Shown here one piece after another: positions 1-13,400 of a stretch of 64,000 bases of DNA (position 1 is its first letter; each line of letters starts with the position of its first letter). Where the stretch lies: contig NC_135549.1 in assembly GCF_964340395.1 (NCBI RefSeq), positions 19,476,342 through 19,540,341 of the forward strand. Direction: 5' to 3'. The stretch is from Glandiceps talaboti. Taxonomy: Eukaryota; Hemichordata; Enteropneusta; Spengelidae. Below the pieces are notes generated by a model that saw only the letters and a program-made list of their open reading frames with translations, was not told the DNA's origin and made no database searches. The translations under genes were made by a program, and so were the position numbers.

Positions 1-1316
1 TCATCCATCTGATTCTGTTGCTGGGAATATTCTGTACCCTGGAAAAGATGGTGCTACAGTGGGGAGTGATTCTGTACCAACATCTAATGTACACGGTCAT
101 CCTTCAGATTCTTCCTTAAATGTAGGAGTAACCCATACAGACAGTGCTAGCCTAAGACTACCCAAGGCAAATATTCATGGACACACAAGTGATGATGTGG
201 CTGGCAGCGTCATATACTCCACAGATCAGAAAGACGAAAGAAGACCAGAACCTAATGTACATGGGCATACAAGCGACTCTGTGGCAGGACGTGTTATCTA
301 CTCCACAAAGGGTAAAGCAGAAGCTAGGCCTGCATCAAATATACATGGTCACCCTTCTGCATCAAGTATTAGTGATGGAATAGTGGGAGTAGAAAGCTTG
401 CCTAAACCGAGGTATAGTGCACATGGCCACGCTAGTGATTCTTCTGCTGGAAATGTCATCTACTCTGAAGAAGGAGCGAAAGAGAAGCAGCCTGCCTCAA
501 ATGTTCATGGCCACACTAGTGATTCTTCTGCTGGAAATGTCATCTACTCTGAAGAAGGAGCAAAAGAGAAGCAACCTGCCTCAAATGTTCATGGTCATGC
601 TAGTGACTCTTCTGCTGGAGGTGTCATTTACTCTGTACAAGGATCGGGGGAGCACCGGAGACCATCAGCAAATATGCATGGTCATGCCAGTGACTCTGTG
701 ATGAGTTCTGTCCTGTATCCTGACAAGAAAGATCAAATTGCAGAGTATAAAAAGACAAAACAGTTGCTGAGATATCTGAATAAAGGAGAGAAGGGCTTTG
801 AGAGTGACGAAGATAATGATCTTGAAGGGTTACCTGGGTTACCACTGAAGTCTCCTGACAAGTATGCAAAAATACCTAAAGACAAGTTGAAGACATCTTA
901 CAGTGAGACAAACATTGCTCAAGTAGCAAGTCCTGAATTTCCAGATGTAGTGTTCAGTGATGGGCATGCACCTGGTAAAAAATTAAAGCGTGGTGTAGAT
1001 GCAGAGGATACGCTGAGTCCTGTAGTGTTTGTGAAAGAACATAGACAGCTAACGGGTCATCCCACCGATTCTTCCATTCAGAAGATGATGTATCCAGAAC
1101 CTGATGATAATCTATTAGCTACCAAGAAGATGCCAAGCAGTGTTTCTGAACATAATCTGCGCAAGGCAGCTGGCCGACCCTCTCACTCAAAGAGGTATGG
1201 TGGGTCTAAGAAACCATCTTTAAGATCTGAGGAAGATGTCACGAGTAAAGTACTTGATTTAGGATACCGGGCAAAGTCGCTTATTTACTATGGAGTGGAA
1301 GAAGATGATGTTGAAG
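1..1316 (+). CDS. TUBGCP6: TUBGCP6 exon A: HGH-SD tandem repeats and acidic linker (partial)
   Basis: The frame is open from base 2 with no start, so the exon continues left of the window. Repeats of 27-28 residues begin near bases 2 (cut), 89, 170, 254, 335, 416, 500, 584 and 671, each with a core like [17 protein letters not shown] decayed copy (GHPTDSS, near 1051) follows about 110 residues later. After the repeats comes a charged, probably unstructured linker. I end the exon at 1316 (GAAG|GTATTT), one base into a codon, which matches the next exon. A second in-phase donor at 1352 (GATG|GTAATG) is possible and would add 12 residues. The open frame runs on to 1414, but that tail enters a foldback element and is intronic. 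Confidence 0.9.
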
Positions 1317-4300
1317 GTATTTTTAAGACAATTTTTACATTGGAGAGTGATGGTAATGATGATTGTGGTATTCACTGCATGAAAGGGTGGCATTTCTTGT
1401 TCCATATACATTGACGGTGACACAATGGAAATGAAATGATTCTGAATTCACTGCAATTCCATTGTGTGACTGCCATGTATACAGAACCGGAACGCCACCC
1501 TTTCATGCAGTGATTGGTCGTGAGGTTGCTGAAGTCCTTTCTTATTGATTCAGAAGTAAATTAGCACTGTGACATTTCTTTCAAAATGTGAGGGAACATG
1601 GTGGATATGATAAGTAGTGTTAAATCATTTGTGAGACAGTCTTCCTTCACCTGTCAAAGATGTCATTAGTTATCAGAAAAAAATATGGGTGTATGTAGAC
1701 ATTCGTATTCTGATGGAATCGACCTGATCTTGGGAAAGGAAGTGTGAATCTGATCTGGAGGAGTAGGGGAGGGACTGTGATAGATTGAAAATGGATGTGT
1801 CAGGGGAAAGGGAGATGGAGTGTGATTGATATACTCAAAGTGAATCTGCCAGGGGAGAGGCCGAGGGAGGGAGGTAGTTTGATGGATAAACTGAAAGTGA
1901 ACATGTAAGGAGGAAGGCAGTGTCATAAATAAACTCAAATTGTATGTATATCTTGGGCAGGGGAAAGGAGGGGAGGGAGGGAGGTCAGGTAGTGTGATGA
2001 ATAGAGTAAAAGTGAGTGGCATGTCCATAATTGGGTCTTTCAAAGCTATCAAAGGAGGATATGATAGAAAAGAGTAATGTTGTTCCAAAACAGAGTATAC
2101 TGGTACATGTAACCTTCTCGTTTTGTTCCCTACTGCAATATTATATGTGATGAATTTCGATATATTGTGGACTGCTTATTTTTAAATAGATGAGGATACT
2201 CTCACACTTAGTACTAACAAACCTATTGAAGTCTGGGTTGGTGATGAAGTGGAACCATTACAAGACAACTTTGATGTCCTCAGTAAGTAAAAAAACCATT
2301 GATTCAATCCTTTTGGAATACTTTAAATAGTATTAGTGTAAAGTTTAAGATATTTACTAGATTTACACCTGTTTCACATTTTTTTTTGAGAAGTAGAAAA
2401 ACATTATTTTAAGTTTTTATTTTAAATTATTAAAAATCCAAAATGTAAACCCATGCCGGCACTTTATTTGTATGTATTTGACTATAATACAAGTGTCTAT
2501 GAGAAATGCTGTCCATATCAATTTTATCAGTTCCTGTCTTAAAAAATAAATAGCTTATAATAGATATATTTTATTTTTTAGTAGTATTTAGTGTTTTAAA
2601 GCGAAATAATCTTGAGCAACATTGCGACGATGGTCATATGATCAACTCAATCTTCTGAAAGTACTTTCGCTTTTATATGCAAGTATTTTCACTTGAGTGA
2701 AAAATTGTTTATAATAATAAAAACTCAATGTGTGTTTGCCACTGCCAAGCACAGAAGGTCACAGACTTTGGAAGTACATGACTGTATAGTCTTAGATAGA
2801 AAGTTTGAAAACAGTAATGATCTAGTAGTGGTATTTTGGATAAAGTATTGTTTATTTTCATTTGCATTTCAGGAGAGTTTCCATCTATGGATTTATTAGC
2901 AAGTGCTGGGATTGCACCAATATCAACTGAGTTGGGTGATTATGGCCTGGCTTTAGCTCAAGACTCTGACATCAAGGCATCCAGGTTGTATTGCCTACCA
3001 GTGATATTAAAAAGATCTATCACTGCATCGCTCTCAGCTCAGTAAGTTGAAACTTGTTAACGTTGCAGAATTGCACACATTCCCAGTGTACATGTACATG
3101 TTATGTATACAGACTGAATGCAAAGTTGATTTACAGAGTACAAGAATGTTGTTAGATTTTACATCATCCTTTGCATTTCTGTCACGTTTCCAGGATATCT
3201 TTGGTTAACAAGAGTATACTAGATTATTACATGGTGGATTTGAATATAGATAAACACTTTGGGGCACTGCGACATTTCTTGTTCCTTGAAGATGGAGAGT
3301 TTGGTCACAGACTATGTCATCAGCTGTTTGAAAGGGTAAGTGGCAAGACTTTAAAATGGACATTGATAAGACTTAAATCACCTTGTAATTGAAAGGGTAA
3401 ATGGCAAGACTTCGACATGGACATTGGTAACCTTTTTTTTTCAGTCACTTTGCTATGCAGCTCTTACAGGATAAGCATGCAGTCTGGATTACATGAGCTC
3501 AGTCAATTGTAAAAGATGATTTCCATCCAATACATAATTTATTCCAACTTGTGCACTCAGGCAAGCGGTACTGTTCGATCAAATCAGGTTCTAATATTAT
3601 AGCACATTGTTTAGCTTTTACCCAACTGCAGTCCGTACTCTTAATGAATTAATTTAAGTTCTCTGTTAACGCATCAATCTCGTATTAGGAGTCATCTACA
3701 GAATACTGTTTTTGTAAATTTTTCATTACATGCAAAATCAATGCACATTTCATTATTATAATATATATTTACCAGTATATATATGACAATGAAACACATC
3801 ATATCATATCATATCAAGTTCATTGAGACTGGCTACAAGGTTTTATAGGTAGCACACAATAATTTTTTCCAGTGTGTTTGCTCTGGGTTTTTGATCATAT
3901 AATACATATCACTTCTATTAGAATTAAATAGACACATGATAGCGTTGGTACATTGAACATGATTGCCAGTTCAAATATCTAATTTAACAGTGACTTCACA
4001 GACCACACAATAATGATTTTCATCATGAGGGCCAATCTCTGCTGTCTTGTTTTGTGTGTATACGTATATCTTACATGAAACCTTGTGGGCCTGTCATTCA
4101 ACTTGATATCTGATGTCATTAAAACTACTTGTAATGTAACTTACTGTGTTGACATTGGTCTAAACTGTGCTCATAGGTTTACATGCTATGTGTTTAATAG
4201 ATGAAAGATTATGGTCTGGAGAGTATTTCAACCGAGATGATAGTGTTGTGCAAAGTACAGTCTATGCAGTGTCATTGTAATTGCATGAATCAACTGTCAA

Positions 4301-4397
4301 TTTCCTTTGAAAATGCCACTAAATGAACGCCTGGGTGCCTATTTATGAATCTGTGGTATTTACATAAGCATAACTGCAACATTGTTCCACAAAAGTG

Positions 4398-4434
<37 letters not shown>

Positions 4435-7400
4435 TAATCAATCAGTCAAACACAATGCCTCAATACCAAAAACACTTGTCATTATCTGTGACAACCAAAA
4501 CAATATCTGGGGCATTATTTTAATAAAACAATCATGTCTTCACCAAATAAATCATATTTGTAAGTGTTACATTGTAACTCTCTGTCTGTACCTAATATAA
4601 CTATCATTGATATAGGTTACATACATTTTCAATGATACTTTCATTAAGTTGCAAAGTCAAAAGAAAAATAATTGAAGACTAGTTTAATTATGATGATGTT
4701 ACGTAGATTGTACTTTGCATAAAACTGTGATCTTGGTAGTAACATTCAAATCCTGAAACTTACCTGATTCATTCCAGCCTATTTTATCTCTGACTATTTA
4801 ATCTATTTTAAAGCTGCACTAGCTACAACTGGGAGATCAGGGGTGAACCAATCATTTTGTGAACTGGTGGTCACCGGACCAGTGCCTTAAAATACCCAGT
4901 GGTCCTGCTGAAAGAATTAGTGGTCCCAGGTCCCGCTAATGTGAAACATTAAATCTTGCCTATGAATCTGTATATTCAGATGACTTTTTAACATAGTTAT
5001 TAACAGTAGGGTACTGGACCAACAGACCAGACAAGGTAAAATTTGAGTGGTCCGCCCCAAAAAATTGCTAGTCCTGGACCCAGGACCAGTGGATTTGTTC
5101 ACCCCTGGAGATAGATTTTTTTCATCAAATAAGATAAGATATATGTACTAAAATTGGTCAAGTAGTCATAAAAAGACATTGCATCTCATAATTAGTGGTC
5201 AATATTATCTGTAAGTGGTGTAGTGACAAGTTTAGATCTTGAGTGAAAGCTTGGTTTTGAATCTGTCGCTGTTTAAACTGTACAAGTGGTAACTGGAGTA
5301 TAATATTTTGCTCAGACATCTACAATAATTATATTCAATGACAATGTTAAAATACCAATAATTAGACCTTGTACATGTTAATCAGTTGTTGATATTATCC
5401 ATAAGCAGTACAGAAGAGGTTAAAATCGTAATCGCCATTGAGGGTACTGATTTTTGGGTGCGGACCCAAAAAATCAATTTGAGTTTGATTTGATTTATCG
5501 TGAATACAGCTACATAAAATATGTATACCCACAGGTGATGCGATATTGTTCATGGTGTATGATATTACAAGCACATGTAAGATATTGTACCTAACAAACA
5601 TTTAAAAAAAACAACAACAATGTTTCACTTGCAGCCAGTGTTGCTTTAAGCATACAAAACCTGGTCATGTTCTTTATACTCCAAACAATAGTCAGCTGAT
5701 CTCCACAAAATATGGAGACAGCCTTTTTCCCATATATTATATGTTACATGTATCTCTGCAACTTTGGAATTCAGTCTTTTGACATGAAGCCTTGCTATTA
5801 CCTGTATTGTTAATCAGTATAATGAGAAAGTATCATTGCGAATGCTTTCCAATCAGTGGAACCTTTCCAAAGGCTTCACATTAGCTTTCAATTGTATAAC
5901 CCAGGTTAATAGCCAACAATATAATAGTCAATGGACACTTATTTTGTTCAACATTACTTACAATGTTGCATGTGGGTAAAAGAAAAATAAAAGTGAAATT
6001 TTTGTCATAAGCATTCAGTTCTCTGATGACATGATAATTATGACTCCTCGGTGTTACCAATGTCTATTGGTGACAGGATGACAGAGGTCGTGTGAAACTT
6101 GTTAGAGTTCCGTTGATAAGAATTCACCATGACAACCAACTTTCAAAAGCACTTCCAATAAACTTCATCATTTTAAAGTGGCCATATGGATGAAATATAA
6201 TTGATGTACTGTGGCCCTAATGTTACATATTGTAATTGTAGCTTATTTAACTAAAACAATGTTTCTGTTAAAACAAATGGAATCACCTTCACTGTTAGTA
6301 GAAAAGTAAAAAAATTCTATTCAATTTGATGTGAAACAATACATCAATAAACTGATGTACATAGCTAGCTTTAAGTACACTCTTTATCTGCTTAAATAAG
6401 GTGAAGCCAAAGTGTGAAAAGTTGTTTTTCTGCTAAAATTGTTGAAGGTCGTAAATATATTCACAATAAATTTATTCAACAAGCATACACAAAAAGGTGT
6501 AATCATGTGCGTGTTTCATCGTAATACTGTTACTTTTCTTTACTTGTTATAATTGTGCTCCCATTTTTGCGTTTCTTTAGATTAGTTATTTCATTTCATA
6601 GCGACAAATAAGCCTGATGGGCTGGGTGCTGTATTAATTTTCTGTTCTTTTTATTGGTTATTTGTAAATGTATATTCACATGTCACATTAATAAACAACT
6701 CTTACTACAACTGTATACTACTACTTACACAGTAGTTACATACAGATCTTTGACAATTTTATTCTGTTTAAACAATATTTCACCCTTTGACCTTGAATCT
6801 TTTTTTTTTTTTTGGTGTGATTCAGCTCTCCCAAGGAGCTAGACCAGGTGAACTACTCTCACCACTATCACTCAATAGTATTCTGGCCAAGGCTTTACAG
6901 GCAGCTGTCTACGGAGAGACCAAATATGCAGAGAACCTCAGTTTTGCGCTCAAATGGATGCCACCAATGTTTAAAAGAAACTGTAAGTGAAGTGTTCCTT
7001 TGTAATGTCAGCTATCACCCAACCAATCTTTCAAAAGCAATACTTGGCCAGTATCAATTCTGGTAACTTCTGTAAATTTTATAGGAAAATGAAAACAGCG
7101 CCCTCTAGAGGTAGATTCGAATTTATCATTGACATAATACAAGATGCATACAGCAAAAGGAAATTTTAACAGTGTACATGTGGACAGAAGCAAAGTCAGG
7201 GCATGTTATATGGTGCTGTGTGTTGGTAGTGTGTGTGCCTGTGTTTCATAATTCTGTTGGTCCATATATAAAGAGCACAAGGGGGGGGGGGGGGGGGGGG
7301 GCAAGTGTCTGTGTGCAATATGTTCGGTGGTGTGTGTGTCCAAACATGTTACTGGACCATATGCAGATAGCACAAGGGGCAGGTGTCATGTTGCAGTGTG

Positions 7401-10400
7401 AAGGGTGTGTGAGTGTAGGTCAGTGTGGCCCCGTTTATTGGTCCAGTTGTCGATGACACAATGGGCATGTATCATGATGATTGGTTGTATGTGTGTGAGT
7501 ATGTAGATGCCACAATTTTATTGGTTGAGTGCTATTTGCTCAAAGGGCAGGTATCCTGGTGCAGTGTATGTTTGTCACAATTTGATTGGTTGACACAGAC
7601 ACAAGGGAGAAGTCAAGTGTGTCTGTGATTCACAAAAAAATTGTTCAATTTTTGTCATGTAATGAGTACATGAATGGTAATCATATAATCAATCTATTAA
7701 AGTAATTTTACTTTAAGTTTTGATAAAAATGCCAACACACCAACGTAACATACATTTCATCTCATTTTTCAGCAATTGATGCATTAGACTGTTTGGAACT
7801 AAGATATAAGGTAAGTAATTTGATAATCACATACAGAATTATTAGTAAAAGACTTTAGAACCAAGATATAAGGTAAGTAATTTGATAATCACGCACAGAA
7901 TTGTTAAGAAAGGACTTTAGAACTGAGATATAAGGTAAGTAATTTGATAATCACGCACAGAATTGTTAAGAAAGGACTTTAGAACTGAGATATAAGGTAA
8001 GTAATTTGATAATCACGTACAGAATTGTTAAGAAAAGACTAGAACTAAGATATAAGGTAAGTAATTTGATAATCACGTACAGAATTGTTAAGAACTTTAG
8101 AACTGAGATATAAGGTAAGTAATTTGATAATCACGTACAGAATTGTTAAGAAAGGACTTTAGAACTGAGATATAAGGTAAGTAATTTGATAATCACATAC
8201 AGAATTGTTAAGAAAGGACTTAGAACTAAGATATAAGGTAAGTAATTTGATAATCACATACAGAATTGTTAAGAAAAGACTTAGAACTGAGATATAAGGT
8301 AAGTAATTTGATAATCACGTACAGAATTATTAGTAAAAGACTTTAGAACCAAGATATAAGGTAAGTAATTTGATAATCACATACAGAATTGTTAAGAAAA
8401 GACTTAGAACTAAGATATAAGGTAAGTAATTTGATAATCACGTACAGAATTATTAAGAACTTTAGAACTAAGATGTAAGGTAAGTAATTTGATAATCACG
8501 TACAGAATTATTAGTAAAAGACTTTAGAACCAAGATATAAGGTAAGTAATTTGATAATCACGCACAGAATTGTTAAGAACTTTAGAACTAAGATGTAAGG
8601 TAAGTAATTTGATAATCACGTACAGAATTGTTAAGAAAGGACTTTAGAACTAAGATATAAGGTAAGTAATTTGATAATCACATACAGAATTGTTAAGAAA
8701 AGACTTAGAACTAAGATATAAGGTAAGTAATTTGATAATCACATACAGAATTGTTAAGAAAAGACTTTATAACTGATATAAGGTAAGTAATTTGATAATC
8801 ACATACAGAATTGTTAAGAAAGGACTTTAGAACTAAGATATAAGGTAAGTAATTTGATAATCACATACAGAATTGTTAAAAGACTTAGAACTAAGATATA
8901 AGGTAAGTAATTTGATAATCACATACAGAATTGTTAAGAAAAGACTTTATAACTGATATAAGGTAAGTAATTTGATAATCACATACAGAATTGTTAAGAA
9001 AGGACTTTAGAACTAAGATATAAGGTAAGTAATTTGATAATCACATACAGAATTGTTAAAAGACTTAGAACTAAGATATAAGGTAAGTAATTTGATAATC
9101 ACGTACAGAATTGTTAAAGAACTTTAGAATTAAGATATAAGGTAAGTAATTTGATAATCACGTACAGAATTGTTAAGAAAAGACTAGAACTAAGATATAA
9201 GGTAAGTAATTTGATAATCACATACAGAATTGTTAAAAGACTTAGAACTAAGATATAAGGTAAGTAATTTGATAATCACATACAGAATTGTTAAGAAAAG
9301 ACTAGAACTAAGATATAAGGTAAGTAATTTGATAATCACGTACAGAATTGTTAAGAAAAGACTTTATAACTAAGATATAAGGTAAGTAATTTGATAATCA
9401 CGTACAGAATTGTTAAGAACTTTAGAACTAAGATATAAGGTAAGTAATTTGATAATCATGTACAGAATTGTTAAGAACTTTAGAACTAAGATATAAGGTA
9501 AGTAATTTGATAATCACGTACAGAATTGTTAAGAAAGAACTTTAGAACTAAGATATAAGGTAAGTAATTTGATAATCACATACAGAATTGTTAAGAAAGA
9601 ACTTTAGAACTAAGATATAAGGTAAGTAATTTGATAATCACGTACAGAATTGTTAAGAAAGAACTTTAGAACTAAGATATAAGGTAAGTAATTTGATAAT
9701 CACGTACAGAATTGTTAAGAAAGAACTTTAGAACTAAGATATAAGGTAAGTAATTTGATAATCACGTACAGAATTGTTAAGAAAAGACTTTAGAACTGAG
9801 ATATAAGGTAAGTAATTGATAATCACGTACAGAATTGTTAAGAAAAGACTTTAGAACTAAGATGTAAGGTAAGTAATTTGATAATCACGTACAGAATTGT
9901 TAAGAAAGAACTTTAGAACTAAGATATAAGGTAAGTAATTTGATAATCACACACAGAATTGTTAAGAAAAGACTTTAGAACTGAGATATATCACCATTAT
10001 TTCTGATTATTCTAAGTCATTCATACAAGAATCAGTCACTTCATAAATGATGTTTGGAAATAGATAAATAAATCCTGATGACTTTGATAATAATGTAATT
10101 ACATCAGATTTTGAAGACTTACAAATGTACCTCTTTATTGCCAAATTTTTTATATATCTCCATGTCAGTTTAATTAATTGAGATCATACAGACTCCAGAA
10201 AGTCTCAAGGTTGTATCTGTAAAATAACAAGCATTTGGTTTCAGTTGAGAATCATTTACAAGTTGTATATTTATTCCTACAAAAATGAATTACTTCAGAA
10301 TTTTTTTTAGATCATTTGGGCTCCAAAATGTCTAAATAGTGTGGAAGTAAAATATCAAGTGTCCACTTTCAGAATGAATGGTTATATTCTTTTTTCCCTA

Positions 10401-13400
10401 CTAAAGTAAATTCCTAGAAAAAGCTGCAATACAATTGCTTTCATTTACTATAATTGGTTGGAACTTAAATCCAAAATGAAAATCAGATTTTTACCTCAAG
10501 TGAAATGCAGATAACTTGAAGTTGAAATAGCTTAACTGTATGCTAAAGGCATTGACTAGAATTTCTTATTCATGTTTGATAAGATATAAGGTAATGTAAT
10601 TTGACTTGCAGATACAGCAAGGACTGTTTCTGAATATTTTGATATAAAAACTAGGAAAGTAAAATGCATCATAAAAAAAATGTGACACTCCAATAGTTCT
10701 TATTAAAATGGAATATGTAAAATTACAAGGTGGACAACACAACAGAGATTTTTTTAATTTCAATACCTCTAGGCTACCACCATTCCAAAATTTTACTGAG
10801 CAAATCAAGTAATTGTATAAGATTGAAAACCAAATTGCCATTACAAAATTAATAGCTGACAGGCTAAATTTCAAAGGAGATAAACACTTTTGGAGAATTT
10901 CAGATAATAATTTTGACTGTAACAGTCATTACATTTTCTTTTTTCAACTCTGTGTGGTTAGTGTGTGTTTTTGAGCTTTTCAGTTGCTGCATTGTTTCCA
11001 ATCTTTTGTTTTGTCTTTGTATTGTTAAATTAAAATTAAAAAAAAAAATAATACCCACTTTATGCCAAATGCAATCAATCAGTGTTTCAACTTGCATTGA
11101 TTTTGAGCCCCATCTGGAGGACTCACTGAGAGGTTATAGGAATAACCCAATTTGTTTATCTGTATAGAACCCTATCTCTGACACTCACAACTCAATAGAT
11201 CATGAAATTTTAATCAAACACCTGCTTCAAATAGTTTGAAGTCTCTGAATAGAATGATACATTAGAGTAAAATGTGGTGTATTGTCCTCTTGCTTGGCAG
11301 CAGTGGACTGGGCAGTGCCATTTTTGACTACATTTTTGTAAGGGGGAAAAGGGTTGGGAGGGGGGAGCACTGTGTCTAACTGTTATTGGCAGTGTTTACT
11401 TTTATTTGTGGGGTTGGGATGTCATATCAGTAATCAGGGTATTAGCAAACAGTATATAATGTTGGAATTCTTGTATTGCTTGATGGTATGTCATGATAGG
11501 AAATGTTTTCAGTACAGATAGATAATAGTTCCTGTTCTGTACACACTACACCAGCATTTTCTGAACACAGATGTCTCCTTCATGTATTCAGTTTCTTTTG
11601 TGCTCTAGGTTGACTGGCCTGTCAATATTGTGATCACAGAAAGCAGTATGATGAAATACAATAAGATCTTTACCTTCATCCTGCAAATCAAGAGAGCTTC
11701 GTGGGTCCTTAGAGATGTCTATTTTCATTTGAAAAGAAGTGGTGAGTGTACGGACTTCATGTTAATAATTTAGGGAGGACATTAAAGCTTTATCTATATT
11801 ATGTGATGTGATCCACGTCCCAGCAAACTCTTGTCACAGGGGATGTAAACTGTAGATCATAACATGCAGAGACAGTACCCACTAGGGTAGGAATCAAATA
11901 TCGTTCTGTAAACCTGATATCAACTTACCTCAAATATAGTTTTATGGAAATCATCTAGTAAAAGGAAGTCGGCAGATTAATGACACTGAAGTGTACAGAG
12001 TTTGGCCTTCATGCACAGTGAAGATCTGCAAACTCTGATGTCTATTACAATGTACACTATATCATGACAGGTAGATAGATGCTTGGGCATCATTAGTGTA
12101 GTGATGAGTACTGTCCCTGACAGCATACTTCAAATTAAGTATAAGCTTCATGCATGGTCATATGTTCTTCTCTGTTTAGGCCTAATAAAAAAAATTGTGT
12201 GGTTCCAATTACACTCAATTTTAGAATAGGTGGGGTAGGTAGATTTTTTATTGTATTTTATTGTATTTTTTTTTTAAAGGTGAGTGTCTAGGTCAGGTAT
12301 TTATATGTTTTCCAAATGGTCTCTGTGTTATTGGTTTCTTCCCATCATATGTACGTATGTATGTACGTACGTACGTACGTACGTACGTACGTACAGCCAT
12401 TAGAACAGTGTTTTATTGTCATTTTATTAGTTGATGTCAGTTTCTGCGTCCACTATTTCTGGTGAGACTTAACAATTTTCGTGATTTTATTATTTTTTTC
12501 TCAAAAATGTAATATAAAGTCTAGGGTCTGCAATGAAAAACTAGGTGGGGTCGTGTAACTGGAACCAAACACCTTTTTTTTTTCTGGGTCTTATACTAGT
12601 TCTCATTTTCTGAATTATATTTTGAGCTATTTTCTGAATTACACTTTAATCTATTTTATGAATTATACTTGTTTGTCGATTTATGCAATTCAAATAGTGT
12701 TGAGTAAAGTTGGTTTTATTGAATGATGGATTGATTGACTGATTAGAAATTGTCTATATATGTCATTGACTGACTGATTTTTTTATTTGGTGTTTTCTAT
12801 TCAGTTTTTTCATTGATTGATTGATTGATTGATGGATGGATTGTTTTATAGCTGTCCATTGTATTTTGTTAGTGATTGATGGCTTGATTGATTGTTCGAT
12901 CAATCGATCGATCAATTGATTGATTGATTGATTGATTGAATGAATAAATGAATGAATGAATGAATGAATGAATGGATGGATGGATGAATGAATAATGTGG
13001 AACTGTCCATACAGTTATACCATTGATTGATAGCAACGTTTTTGCTAAGGTTTGGTAACACCGGTAACAGAATAGGAGAAAGAAGTAAAAATGGCAGTGT
13101 TTCCCCATAGAGTCAATGGTAATTTTGTTTGGGAACCCAGGTAAGATGACATGGGAACCCCAGTAGATTTTACCTACTTACCACCACCCTTAAAAAAAAT
13201 CACTGGATCATAGCTTGATAGATTTAGACTTGTCAATTTTATTTTGTTATTTAATTGATTGATTGATTGATTTATCTATTTATTTATTTATTTATTTGGA
13301 ATTGTCCATTCAATATTTGACTGATTGATTTAAACTTTGTTTATTATTAAATGAAAATTGAGACATAATCTCTTTTTGTTTCAGCTCTCCTCAACCATGC

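Larger units (their letters stand above)
1317..2189 (+). other. TUBGCP6 intron A
   Basis: Intron of 873 bases, GT at 1317 and AG at 2188-2189. It holds a 140-bp foldback element at 1373-1512 and a purine-rich degenerate minisatellite at about 1730-2030. The rest is unremarkable. Confidence 0.8.
3336..6825 (+). other. TUBGCP6 intron D
   Basis: 3,490 bases. It holds an ATCA tetranucleotide run at about 4399-4445 and a 270-bp foldback element at 4838-5107. The acceptor has an unusual T run (6801-6813) followed by GGTGTGATTCAG. No further gene signal was seen. Confidence 0.8.
11742..13384 (+). other. TUBGCP6 intron G
   Basis: 1,643 bases. It holds a (TACG)n run at 12349-12395, (GATT)n, (GAAT)n and (GGAT)n runs at 12813-12842, 12895-12990 and 13254-13300, and one copy of the GTTTTTGCTAAGG family at about 13038. 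Confidence 0.8.

Noticed and set aside
1317-1414. Continuation of the GCP6 exon frame to a stop at 1414
   Set aside because: It runs into a foldback element at 1373, and all later exons connect in phase from a donor at 1316 (or 1352).
7797-9990. CRISPR-like regular array
   Set aside because: Units are contiguous 58-62 bp tandem copies with no variable spacers, inside an animal intron.
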